The notes: generated from the letters alone by a model not told the origin. DNA of 11,979 nucleotides from CAZECR01 sp964510495 (GCA_964510495.1 CAZECR010000033.1:1-11979), one strand, 5' to 3'. Counted from the first letter of the stretch, positions 6,267 to 11,947 are shown. Made by a program: numbers and translations.

Positions 6267-7229
6267 ATGATTATTTACGTCTACGGCGAAGACACGTTTC
6301 GCAGCCGTGCCTACGCTACAGAACAGATCGAAAAATTTAAAAAAGCGCGCGACCCTGCCGGCTACAATGTGGCTGAGCTTGATGGTGCCAAAGAATCGCT
6401 TGGTAAAATCCTGGAAGGATTGCTCGCCACTCCTTTTTTGGCTGAACGTCGGATGGTGCTTATTGCTAATATTCTTTCGAGTTCAGATAAAACACTTTTA
6501 GGCGAAATCATTGAACGTATCAAAAATCAAAAAATTCCAGATTCAACGGCTGTATTATTCTGGCAGGCAGAACCCCTTAGTAAGGTAAAAGAAGCTAAAG
6601 AGCTGCAGGCGCTTTTGCAAAAAGAGAAGTATGTTCAGGAATTCCCTTTGCTCGTGGGCATCAAGCTCCAAGGATGGATTGATCAGGAGTTTAAAAAGCG
6701 TGGCGGCAGTATTTCACCTGCAGGAGCTGCCTATTTGGCTCAAAATATTGGTGGGGAGATGTGGCTTTTGAACTCGCTTATTAATCAAGTATCTGCGTAT
6801 AAAAACGGCGTTCGAGTGGAACAACCGGACGTTGAGTTATTTTTGGATCACAAGGGGTCAGAAACAATTTTTAACGCCATTGATGCTGTGGCCGAAGGTA
6901 ATACCAAAAAAGCATTTTTGCTGCTTATGGCCCAGCGCGCCGAGGGCCAGGAAGAAGGTTTTATCTTTAACATGCTGCTGCGGCAATTTAAAATTTTACT
7001 CGAAATTAAAGATTGCCAGGAACGCGAAAACAATCCTTCGCCAGACACGATCGCCAAGCTTCTTGGTCTCGCTCCTTTTGTAGTTAAAAAAAGCGCCGGG
7101 GTTGCCAGGCGCTTTTCACTCGCTGAACTTGAAGAGAAATATCGAGAACTTGTGCAGATAGATCTCGGAATGAAAACGGGTTATGCGGATCAAGGAACGC
7201 TGGTTGATCGCTTTGTTGCAGCTAGCTGA
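6267..7229 (+). CDS. holA: DNA polymerase III delta subunit
   Basis: This 320-residue protein is the clamp-loader delta subunit, which opens the sliding clamp. The N-terminal IIYVYGEDTFRSRAYATEQI is the typical HolA opening (YGED then a basic helix). The middle has the AAA+-like but nucleotide-free region with LFWQAEPL and LQGWIDQEFKKRGG, and the collar domain ends LGMKTGYADQGTLVDRF, the family's conserved C-terminal helix pattern. Length is near the usual 330-340. The ATG at 6267 lies directly before the conserved motif. It ends in TGA and overlaps the convergent gene by 8 nt. Its 3' part (7089-7116) forms a hairpin that reads as a terminator on the other strand. Confidence 0.92.
   Translation: MIIYVYGEDTFRSRAYATEQIEKFKKARDPAGYNVAELDGAKESLGKILEGLLATPFLAERRMVLIANILSSSDKTLLGEIIERIKNQKIPDSTAVLFWQAEPLSKVKEAKELQALLQKEKYVQEFPLLVGIKLQGWIDQEFKKRGGSISPAGAAYLAQNIGGEMWLLNSLINQVSAYKNGVRVEQPDVELFLDHKGSETIFNAIDAVAEGNTKKAFLLLMAQRAEGQEEGFIFNMLLRQFKILLEIKDCQERENNPSPDTIAKLLGLAPFVVKKSAGVARRFSLAELEEKYRELVQIDLGMKTGYADQGTLVDRFVAAS
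7086..7116 (-). terminator. Minus-strand terminator embedded in holA
   Basis: On the minus strand AAAAGCGCC and GGCGCTTTT form a 9-bp stem with a 10-nt loop, followed by an unbroken T tract of seven (four of them in the stem). It lies about 105 nt past the stop of the gene at 7222-8109, inside the holA coding sequence. No other terminator for that gene is visible. Confidence 0.6.
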
Positions 7230-8109
7230 AAGCACGAGCCTCACCCGTAGCTGGAGCGTGATCAAAAAAATGTTTCTCCACTAAATGCTCGCGATGTCCG
7301 TTGCTAATAGTGCGCTCAAAAAATTTTTCAAATTCTTTTTCTGATCGACCGATTTCTTCTGTTTTGCGATAAATTGTAGTTTCAAGATCGCGTGAAAGAG
7401 CGCTCAGAAGTAGCTCGGCTTGGTTTTTTAATTCTACAGCCTGCTCTTCTTCGCTGATATCGCGCAAGGCAGTTACTTTAGTTTTTTCTAAAAAGCGTTT
7501 CCCGCGCCGAATGCTGGCAATGGTATCTTCAAACGTAGTTTTTAACAGGTCGTTTATTCTTTCAAACAATGCTTCGGATGTAGCGTGCTCAATAACCCGG
7601 CCAACTGTTTCAGGAAAACGTTCTGAAAGCACCTGGAGAATGTTGACCGTCCCCTTTTCGAGGTCTTGGTACAGATTCGGGTACTTTTCAGCAGGGAAAA
7701 TTCGTTCAAAAAAATTATTTTCCTCTTCTGGTATAGCGACGTTTTCAAAGGAACCGTTTTTATTTTCGACAAACACTGTCTTGGCAGCCTTGCCGCTGAG
7801 TTCAGTAAAAAAAGGTGTTGTAAAAATACCCAAAATTTTACGATTTGCCTCTCTGACTTCTTTACGGGTCGCTTTTTTTGATAAGGCAAAATTTTCAGCG
7901 AACGAAACGCTTTCGCTTCTGGGTATGGCGTCAGGAGAAAAATTGGGATCAAGAAAAGGCTCTGGGTCGAATGCTAGATTGAAAAGTTCGACGCGCAACT
8001 CGCCGAGCACATGATTGATTTGTGTAACTGCCCAATCTTTAACCACGACGCGAGAAGTTATTTTTCGAGCAACGAGTTTTTCAAAAAAAATTTCTTCGGC
8101 GGAGTCCAT
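7222..8109 (-). CDS. Hypothetical charged helical protein
   Basis: I do not recognise this 295-residue protein. It is soluble in appearance, with no signal peptide or membrane segment. It is rich in Glu, Lys, Arg and Phe, with an acidic, proline-containing stretch near residues 48-65 (FDPEPFLDPNFSPDAIPRSE). The C-terminal half is almost entirely predicted helix, probably coiled coil (EEEQAVELKNQAELLLSALS and onward). It has no cysteine. Base composition matches the backbone genes. The ATG at 8109 is chosen because the frame upstream of it runs through the rpsT terminator; the start lies only 7 nt past that stem, so some transcripts may come from read-through of rpsT. No separate promoter or SD is evident. 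It overlaps holA by 8 nt at its 3' end. Confidence 0.7.
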   Translation of the reverse strand: MDSAEEIFFEKLVARKITSRVVVKDWAVTQINHVLGELRVELFNLAFDPEPFLDPNFSPDAIPRSESVSFAENFALSKKATRKEVREANRKILGIFTTPFFTELSGKAAKTVFVENKNGSFENVAIPEEENNFFERIFPAEKYPNLYQDLEKGTVNILQVLSERFPETVGRVIEHATSEALFERINDLLKTTFEDTIASIRRGKRFLEKTKVTALRDISEEEQAVELKNQAELLLSALSRDLETTIYRKTEEIGRSEKEFEKFFERTISNGHREHLVEKHFFDHAPATGEARAFS

Positions 8110-8110
8110 A

Positions 8111-8146
8111 ATAAAAAATCTCGGTAGCCTAAGGCGTACCGAGATT
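8111..8146 (-). terminator. rpsT terminator abutting the next start codon
   Basis: On the minus strand AATCTCGGTA (8146-8137) pairs with TACCGAGATT (8126-8117), extended by GCC/GGC inside with one bulged base, and is followed by TTTT. It lies between rpsT (stop at 8162) and the ATG at 8109, so it may end the rpsT message or attenuate expression of the next gene. Confidence 0.85.
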
Positions 8147-8161
8147 ATTTTAGCAGAAAAA

Positions 8162-8419
8162 TTACTTTTTCGCCATTGCATTAACTTTCTTCATGAGGCG
8201 AGAAAGTTTGCGGGCAGCAGTGTTCTTTTTGATAACTCCGCGTTTAGCAGCTTTATCAAGTGCCTGCTGGGCAGTGCGAGCCATTTTTTTGGCGTCCTCG
8301 CCTGTGCTTTTAAGTGTTTTTTTGACAGCATCTTTGAAGGCGTCTTTGCGAACTTTGTTAAGGACGGCGTGTTTGCGGCTTTGGCGCAAAGCTTTTTTGG
8401 CGTTTTGCTTATTAGGCAT
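8162..8419 (-). CDS. rpsT: 30S ribosomal protein S20
   Basis: This 85-residue, very basic, all-helical protein opens MPNKQNAKKALRQSRKHAVLN and ends AARKLSRLMKKVNAMAKK. That matches the S20 pattern of a basic N-terminal helix (K-SA-KR-RQ-R), the KAAKRGVIKKNTAARKLSRL segment and the three-helix length. S20 binds 16S rRNA early in 30S assembly. It is preceded by the best consensus promoter of the backbone and followed by a strong terminator. There is no SD in the roughly 33-nt leader. Confidence 0.97.
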   Translation of the reverse strand: MPNKQNAKKALRQSRKHAVLNKVRKDAFKDAVKKTLKSTGEDAKKMARTAQQALDKAAKRGVIKKNTAARKLSRLMKKVNAMAKK

Positions 8420-8458
8420 AGTATAAGTAAGAGACTAAATTTGAGAGCGAATGAAACG

Positions 8459-8487
8459 ATTATACTTTAAAAACACGCTTACGTCAA
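8459..8487 (-). promoter_or_regulatory. Strong promoter of rpsT
   Basis: The minus strand has TTGACG (8487-8482), a 17-bp spacer and a perfect TATAAT (8464-8459). The start is near 8452, about 33 nt before the ATG. Confidence 0.85.
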
Positions 8488-8637
8488 GCGCACTGGCCAT
8501 CATTAGCCCGTTGATAGTTAAGGTGCCAATCAAATACCCTATTCCGCCCCTGGCAGAAAAGAGTGTTTGGCGGGAAGTGTCGTCTTCCCGGGTACGCCTC
8601 CTTGGGGATCGCTTGTGTCTTGGGGTTTGGGGGGGGC
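8488..8637. other. Intergenic stretch where GC content rises; G-rich tract
   Basis: No gene is supported here. Composition shifts from AT-rich to GC-rich at about 8541, which I take as the edge of the acquired segment. A 7-bp hairpin (CGGGAAG 8571-8577 with CTTCCCG 8584-8590) follows. Four-G runs at 8604-8607 and 8622-8625 and an eight-G run at 8629-8636 could form a G-quadruplex on the plus strand. The minus-strand lipoprotein transcript would carry these as C tracts, and no U-tract terminator is visible for it. Confidence 0.5.
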
Positions 8638-9024
8638 TTATCGAGGGCAGTACTCCTCGGCCAAGAGGTGCCCGTCGTTTAGGCACCGGTCGAGCATGCC
8701 CGGACGCGAGCTGGTGCGGGGCGGCTCAAGCGGCAGGCCCCGGAACCTGTTCCAGGCTGCATTCCAGAAGTTACCGGGCCGATACGGGCCGAAGCTCCTC
8801 CAGCAGGCCGACCATACCTTGTTCTGGTTTTTCTCGCAGCTCTGTTGCGAATCAAATCCATACATTTGGCTCAGCGAGTCGTGGGCCGGTAGCGCAACCG
8901 CTCTTCGGGTGGTGGAAGTTCTGTGTTCCTGAAGAGGGGGTCTTTCTGTGGTGATGCCGGAACCAGCTTCGCCTCCCAGACAGGCACAAAGACTCAGCAG
9001 CGGCAGCAATCCGATTATGCGCAT
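8638..9024 (-). CDS. Putative small lipoprotein, orphan, GC-rich
   Basis: I do not recognise this 128-residue protein. The start looks real: MRIIGLLPLLSLCACLGG is a short lipoprotein signal peptide with a plausible lipobox LCAC, giving a lipidated C15. The mature part is arginine- and proline-rich, has three further cysteines and an aromatic patch (WSACWRSFGPYRPGNFWNAAW). Support for expression is a consensus promoter at 9089-9062 and an SD AAGGAAG (9035-9029) 4 nt before the ATG. Base composition is far from the neighbours: a hand count of 8701-8760 gives 45 G+C of 60, against 18 of 60 in holA at 6481-6540. Other frames are also open, which is expected in GC-rich DNA and lowers certainty. 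It is transcribed divergently from the exported-protein gene at 9186. Confidence 0.6.
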   Translation of the reverse strand: MRIIGLLPLLSLCACLGGEAGSGITTERPPLQEHRTSTTRRAVALPAHDSLSQMYGFDSQQSCEKNQNKVWSACWRSFGPYRPGNFWNAAWNRFRGLPLEPPRTSSRPGMLDRCLNDGHLLAEEYCPR

Positions 9025-9028
9025 GCAA

Positions 9029-9089
9029 CTTCCTTTCGGGGGTTTGAAAAACTAGTCCGTAATAGTAGGGCTTTACGAGATTTTGTCAA
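9029..9089 (-). promoter_or_regulatory. Promoter and SD of the lipoprotein gene
   Basis: The minus strand has TTGACA (9089-9084), a 16-bp spacer and TACTAT (9067-9062), with a start near 9055. AAGGAAG at 9035-9029 is an SD close to the ATG. A clear SD is absent from the backbone genes here. Confidence 0.65.
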
Positions 9090-9130
9090 GGATTACTTAT
9101 AAACTGAATTAACTCAAATCTTTATCTGAA

Positions 9131-9177
9131 TTGACAGAGTGGCTCATTTGAACTATTATGCACTGCTCTCAGAGGAG
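9131..9177 (+). promoter_or_regulatory. Promoter and SD of the gene at 9186
   Basis: TTGACA (9131-9136), a 17-bp spacer and TATTAT (9154-9159) form a near-perfect promoter with a start near 9166. AGAGGAG (9171-9177) is a strong SD 8 nt before the ATG. Confidence 0.8.
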
Positions 9178-9185
9178 TTGAGATA

Positions 9186-9470
9186 ATGAAAAAAAAGTAC
9201 TACCTGATGATAGTAGGCGCGCTGATTGGTTTCGCTCTAGGAGCCACAGAACTATTCTTTGGCAGAAGCGAGCCGAAGATCACCGTGGACGACTTGCTCC
9301 GTCTTGAAGCGCAGCTCTGTCGCGGTATTGGAATAACACACTTTGGGCAACCGCTTTATCCGGTTCCCCCAGGATATTCCGGCGAAGAGCGCGATTGTCA
9401 GGCTACATCTTTTTCAATCCAGGGCCGAGAGAGTAGCGTAACGTGTTGCCGCTTCGCACCAGCCCCCTAG
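9186..9470 (+). CDS. Small exported protein, orphan
   Basis: I do not recognise this 94-residue protein. It opens MKKKYYLMIVGALIGFALGA: a positive start, a hydrophobic stretch of about 18 residues, and ALGA as a possible signal peptidase I site; otherwise it would be an N-terminal anchor. The rest (about 70 residues) has four cysteines, two of them adjacent near the end (TCCRFAPAP), so disulfides outside the cytoplasm are plausible. It has its own strong promoter and SD and its own terminator, making a complete transcription unit. It is divergent from the lipoprotein gene at 8638-9024, with the two promoters about 40 bp apart, so the pair may be coregulated and may have arrived together. The start is fixed by the SD. 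Confidence 0.7.
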   Translation: MKKKYYLMIVGALIGFALGATELFFGRSEPKITVDDLLRLEAQLCRGIGITHFGQPLYPVPPGYSGEERDCQATSFSIQGRESSVTCCRFAPAP

Positions 9471-9496
9471 CGCCGATCGGCTTCTCCGGTCGGCCG

Positions 9497-9538
9497 AATT
9501 CCCTAATAGTTTTTTTAAAAACTATTAGGGAATTTTTT
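9497..9538 (+). terminator. Long-stem intrinsic terminator
   Basis: AATTCCCTAATAGTTTT pairs with AAAACTATTAGGGAATT (about 17 bp, minimal loop, 9497-9534) and is followed by TTTT on the plus strand. It ends the gene at 9186. On the minus strand no T tract follows the stem, so it may only partly serve rmuC, whose stop is at 9549. Confidence 0.85.
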
Positions 9539-9548
9539 AAAAGAATGG

Positions 9549-10670
9549 TTACTCCAAGCCAGCAGCAGGCTTATCAATAAGTAGTGTTTCGATTTTTTTC
9601 TCGCTACCGGTAATTTTCATGACGTCTTTATCGATCTTGTTGAGTTCTTTATACGCCGTATTGTACGAATTTACGGTTGTAGCCAGGTTGTTGCCGAGTT
9701 TTTTAAAATAATCATCATAGGCCAAAATGTGGCGGCCGAGCTCTTCGACACGACCCATAATTTCTTTAGCCGACTCTTCAATTTTAAGTGCACGAAGACC
9801 TTGCATGACGGTTTGAAGGTACGCCAGGAACGATGTTGGCGATACGATGATGACCCGTTTTTCTTTGAAGGCATATTCGATGAGCGCAGCTGAATTTACT
9901 TTGAGTGCACCCACTTTATTGATTAATAAGTCGTAATAGATACCCTCAGCTGGAATAAACATAAACGCGAAATCCATCGTATTTTCCTTGGGTTTAATGT
10001 ATTTACTCGTTTCGTCAATACGCTTTTTAAGATCGTTTTTAAACAGCGCCTCCAGTTCCGCTCGGCGCTCGGGATCTTTTTCTTCGATGGCACGATTGTA
10101 ATTTTCTAAACTAAACTTAGAATCAACGGGGATAATTTTGTCTTTCACAAAAATGGCTGCGTCCACAATATCGCCATTTTCAAATTTGTATTGCATTTGG
10201 TAACTGCCCGGTGGCAGCACGTTTTTTAAAACATTTTCTAAATAATACTCGCCTAAGATTCCGCGCTGTTTTGGATTTTGTAAAACATTTTCAAGCTGTT
10301 GCAGCTGATCGGCAAAACCCATCACTTGTTTGTTGGTTTCGTCGAGTTTGGTAAGGCGTTCAGTAACTTCGGTAATAATTTTTACACTTTGACCGAACTG
10401 CGTCTGGATAGTTTGGTGCATGTTTTTTTGTGATTCGTTCATGCTGCGATTCGTGTCGTTCATTTTTTGATCAACCAAACGGCCCAGATCCTGGATTTGG
10501 TTTTGGAGCATGATGTAGATGTTTTGTTCGCCTTCTTTGGGTTGTTGCCCAACTTGAATCTTTCGGTACAAAACAAAAATAAAACCCAGGATAATTAAAA
10601 ACAATAGTATGAGAATACCGATAAAAATTGAAGCGCCTTCCATAAAATAATAATTATGTAGAGCTTCCAT
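9549..10670 (-). CDS. rmuC: RmuC-family protein (DNA recombination/nuclease-like)
   Basis: This 373-residue protein has an N-terminal membrane helix (about 12-35, ASIFIGILILLFLIILGFIF), a coiled coil (about 45-135) and the RmuC domain. The domain shows the family pattern RGILGEYYLENVL, then a Q-Y-KFENGDIVDAAIF strand and IIPVDSKFSLENY. That arrangement of E, D and D-x-K resembles a PD-(D/E)XK nuclease core. RmuC limits rearrangements at inverted repeats in E. coli; the biochemical activity is not settled. The open frame reaches a TTG at 10697, but the first ATG is at 10670 with only a weak AGG upstream, and I take that as the start. No convincing promoter is seen; a 7-bp AT-rich hairpin (10701-10707 with 10718-10724) lies in the leader region. 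Confidence 0.92.
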   Translation of the reverse strand: MEALHNYYFMEGASIFIGILILLFLIILGFIFVLYRKIQVGQQPKEGEQNIYIMLQNQIQDLGRLVDQKMNDTNRSMNESQKNMHQTIQTQFGQSVKIITEVTERLTKLDETNKQVMGFADQLQQLENVLQNPKQRGILGEYYLENVLKNVLPPGSYQMQYKFENGDIVDAAIFVKDKIIPVDSKFSLENYNRAIEEKDPERRAELEALFKNDLKKRIDETSKYIKPKENTMDFAFMFIPAEGIYYDLLINKVGALKVNSAALIEYAFKEKRVIIVSPTSFLAYLQTVMQGLRALKIEESAKEIMGRVEELGRHILAYDDYFKKLGNNLATTVNSYNTAYKELNKIDKDVMKITGSEKKIETLLIDKPAAGLE

Positions 10671-10748
10671 TGTAACCTGTTTTACCTGCAGCGACAAGCA
10701 AAATAAGTAAAAAAGGCCTTATTTTAGCCAAATATTGCCGCAACCCCC

Positions 10749-10777
10749 TTGACAAAACACTTAAAATGTGCTATGCT
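10749..10777 (+). promoter_or_regulatory. Promoter of the orphan gene at 10901
   Basis: TTGACA (10749-10754), a 17-bp spacer and TATGCT (10772-10777) predict a start near 10784, about 117 nt before the ATG, much the longest leader in the window. Confidence 0.78.
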
Positions 10778-10784
10778 GCGGCGT

Positions 10785-10811
10785 CCGGCCAGAACGAAAG
10801 GCCGGTTTTTT
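10785..10811 (+). terminator. Terminator-like hairpin at the transcript 5' end (possible attenuator)
   Basis: CCGGCC (10785-10790) and GGCCGG (10800-10805) form a 6-bp all-GC stem with a 9-nt loop, followed by six T. It starts within a few bases of the predicted transcript start, so it either aborts most transcripts or acts as a regulated attenuator or 5' stabiliser. Confidence 0.65.
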
Positions 10812-10834
10812 ATTGAGTTCTTTTAAAAATTCGA

Positions 10835-10895
10835 CAAGAAGCGGTTGGCTAAGCGTTGTAGTTTTAAAGCTTTTAGCCAACCGTTTCTTGGAGGG
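10835..10895 (+). promoter_or_regulatory. Long leader hairpin ending at the SD
   Basis: The arm 10835-10852 pairs with 10873-10890 over 18 positions with a single G-U wobble (core CGGTTGGCTAA / TTAGCCAACCG), and AAGC/GCTT can extend it inward. The 3' base of the stem abuts GGAGGG (10890-10895), the SD, which lies 5 nt before the ATG. The structure would set SD access or protect the message. Confidence 0.7.
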
Positions 10896-10900
10896 TTTCC

Positions 10901-11524
10901 ATGTCTCAGTTTCCTGCAGAGCTACCCGAGTCCATTTACTCCATCGACGAGGACGACAAGTTCCGGGTCTGGTTGCGCCGCCTCAACAAGGGCATCATGG
11001 TCAAGCGTGTACCGGCGGCCCACGTCTTCCTGGCGCACGAGCGCTTCTGGATGATCCACAACGGCGACCTGTGCAAGCAGCCGCCGCTGCCGAACTTCCC
11101 GTGGGAGTACGAGTACGTCATCTCCTCTGTCGGGCTGAAGGGCGTGGACGCCACCCCCCTCAATGAGGGCGAGGCTGATCCTCTTCCGCCCCCGCCCACC
11201 ACTGCCCCGCAGACCGAGATGATCGAGTTCGATACGCTGCCTTCGCTCGGTGATCTCCTGGGCGCTGAAGTAGATCCGGAAAGCGTGGTGATCGCGGCTT
11301 CGTCGCATCCGGCCCAGGACGAGCCCGAAGAGGACCTCAGTGATTCTACCCACATCCTCGACGATGGCTGGTATAAGCCGGCGCCGACGCGTTTGGGGCC
11401 GCCGCAGCTCAACATTCGCGAGCTCGTCGCCCCGCTCTTCGTTGGTAGCCGTCCGACGGATTTCCGGCTGCTGTCTGAGAACGGCGACGAGATCGTTCTC
11501 GAACGTCTCCAGCGCGCACCCTGA
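10901..11524 (+). CDS. Hypothetical acidic protein, orphan, GC-rich
   Basis: I do not recognise this 207-residue protein. It has no signal peptide or membrane segment. The first 85 residues look like a folded domain (VWLRRLNKGIMVKRVPAAHV, then FWMIHNGDLCKQPPLPNFPW and EYEYVISSVGLKG). A low-complexity linker follows (about 90-170, rich in Pro, Asp, Glu, Ser and Ala, including PLPPPPTT), then a short C-terminal domain (LNIRELVAPLFVGSRPTDFRLLSENGDEIVLERL). Codons end mostly in G or C, unlike the backbone (39 G+C of 60 at 11041-11100 by hand count). The start is fixed by the strong SD. Promoter, structured leader, gene and terminator form a complete unit. A 7-bp hairpin (11560-11566 with 11572-11578) lies past the stop without a T tract. 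Other frames are also open because of GC content. Confidence 0.72.
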   Translation: MSQFPAELPESIYSIDEDDKFRVWLRRLNKGIMVKRVPAAHVFLAHERFWMIHNGDLCKQPPLPNFPWEYEYVISSVGLKGVDATPLNEGEADPLPPPPTTAPQTEMIEFDTLPSLGDLLGAEVDPESVVIAASSHPAQDEPEEDLSDSTHILDDGWYKPAPTRLGPPQLNIRELVAPLFVGSRPTDFRLLSENGDEIVLERLQRAP

Positions 11525-11628
11525 CCACCGCCCACTTCCTGCCGCACCTTCTTTTCCGCGCGCCAGTCCCCCTGGCGCCGCTCTTCTCTCCACAGTATCC
11601 CTTTAATGTTGAGAGTAAAGCGCTGCAT

Positions 11629-11661
11629 AAAAATCCCCCACAAAGGGGTTTTTATTTTTTT
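11629..11661 (+). terminator. Intrinsic terminator after the orphan gene
   Basis: AAAA-T-CCCC (11630-11638) pairs with GGGG-T-TTTT (11645-11653) with one T-T mismatch, and is followed by ATTTTTTT. It ends the 10901 transcript before tRNA-Arg. Confidence 0.8.
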
Positions 11662-11680
11662 ATTTAAATAATATAGTTGC

Positions 11681-11709
11681 TTGCCAAAGAGTTTGTTGTA
11701 CGATACGAT
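11681..11709 (+). promoter_or_regulatory. Promoter of tRNA-Arg
   Basis: TTGCCA (11681-11686), a 17-bp spacer and TACGAT (11704-11709) predict a start near 11716, about 24 nt before the tRNA 5' end. Confidence 0.5.
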
Positions 11710-11739
11710 GAGGCCCACAAGCCATCCAAAAAAGTAGTT

Positions 11740-11811
11740 GCCCCCGTAGTTCAACGGATCGAACAAACCCGTCCTAAGGGTGAGATAGGGGTTCAATTCC
11801 CTTCGGGGGCA
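11740..11811 (+). tRNA. tRNA-Arg (anticodon CCU)
   Basis: A full cloverleaf: acceptor GCCCCCG/CGGGGGC, D stem GTTC/GAAC, anticodon arm AACCC-GTCCTAA-GGGTG with anticodon CCT, and T arm AGGGG-TTCAATT-CCCTT. The CCTAAGGG segment matches known tRNA-Arg(CCU) genes. Oddities are a mismatched A-G at the outer anticodon-stem pair and G at position 32. The discriminator is A; the following bases are CA, not CCA. Confidence 0.9.
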
Positions 11812-11814
11812 CAG
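11797..11814 (+). repeat. Direct repeat copy 1 in the tRNA-Arg 3' end (putative att site)
   Basis: TTCCCTTCGGGGGCACAG covers the T-arm 3' strand, the acceptor 3' strand and three bases beyond. An identical copy lies 127 nt downstream at 11924-11941. Confidence 0.85.
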
Positions 11815-11923
11815 AATTGAACGGGGAGGGTTTGGGAACCGGGAGGTTCCCGCCTCGGCCGGGGTGAGTTCACCAGAGGGCGGAAGCCCTGTTTGTGAAA
11901 GGAGCCGCAGCGACGCGTGAAAT
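11815..11923 (+). other. GC-rich structured insert between the two tRNA 3' ends
   Basis: These 109 nt have no ORF. They are GC-rich and contain three hairpins in series: GGGAACC-GGGA-GGTTCCC (11834-11851), GGTG-AGTT-CACC (11863-11874) and AGGGC-GGAA-GCCCT (11877-11890), the last with a GNRA-type loop. I match it to no RNA family. Read with the flanking repeats, it looks like a tiny insertion in the tRNA 3' end; it would be co-transcribed with the tRNA. Confidence 0.55.
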
Positions 11924-11941
11924 TTCCCTTCGGGGGCACAG
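11924..11941 (+). repeat. Direct repeat copy 2 of the tRNA-Arg 3' end
   Basis: This is identical over 18 nt to 11797-11814 and has no tRNA 5' part beside it. It is followed after 6 nt by the AT-rich repeat that elsewhere follows tRNA-Cys, which suggests it is the original tRNA 3' end. Confidence 0.85.
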
Positions 11942-11947
11942 GTGAAT

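Noticed and set aside
7200..7230. Possible UGA recoding (as in some CPR groups)
   Set aside because: holA and the gene at 10901 end in TGA at sensible positions and no long frame contains internal TGA, so the standard stop use fits.
8435..8954. Long open frames on both strands through the GC-rich segment, other than the lipoprotein frame
   Set aside because: They lack SD and promoter support, cross the rpsT promoter, and are expected in GC-rich DNA where stops are rare. Only the frame at 8638-9024 has a signal peptide, SD and promoter.
10835..10890. Inverted repeat considered as an integron attC site
   Set aside because: It contains GTT and AAC triplets, but the arms do not fit the RYYYAAC / GTTRRRY core sites, and the repeat is a near-perfect simple hairpin without the usual extrahelical bases.
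10922..11796. Minus-strand open frames opposite the orphan gene, one running into tRNA-Arg
   Set aside because: The plus frame has the promoter, SD and terminator; the minus frames are arginine-rich shadows and one overlaps a tRNA.
11886..11920. Resemblance of the insert's GCAGCGACGCGTGAA stretch to the CAGCGACGCCGCGTG region of 16S rRNA
   Set aside because: The similarity is short, flanking bases do not align with 16S, and an rRNA fragment would not explain the tRNA-end duplication.
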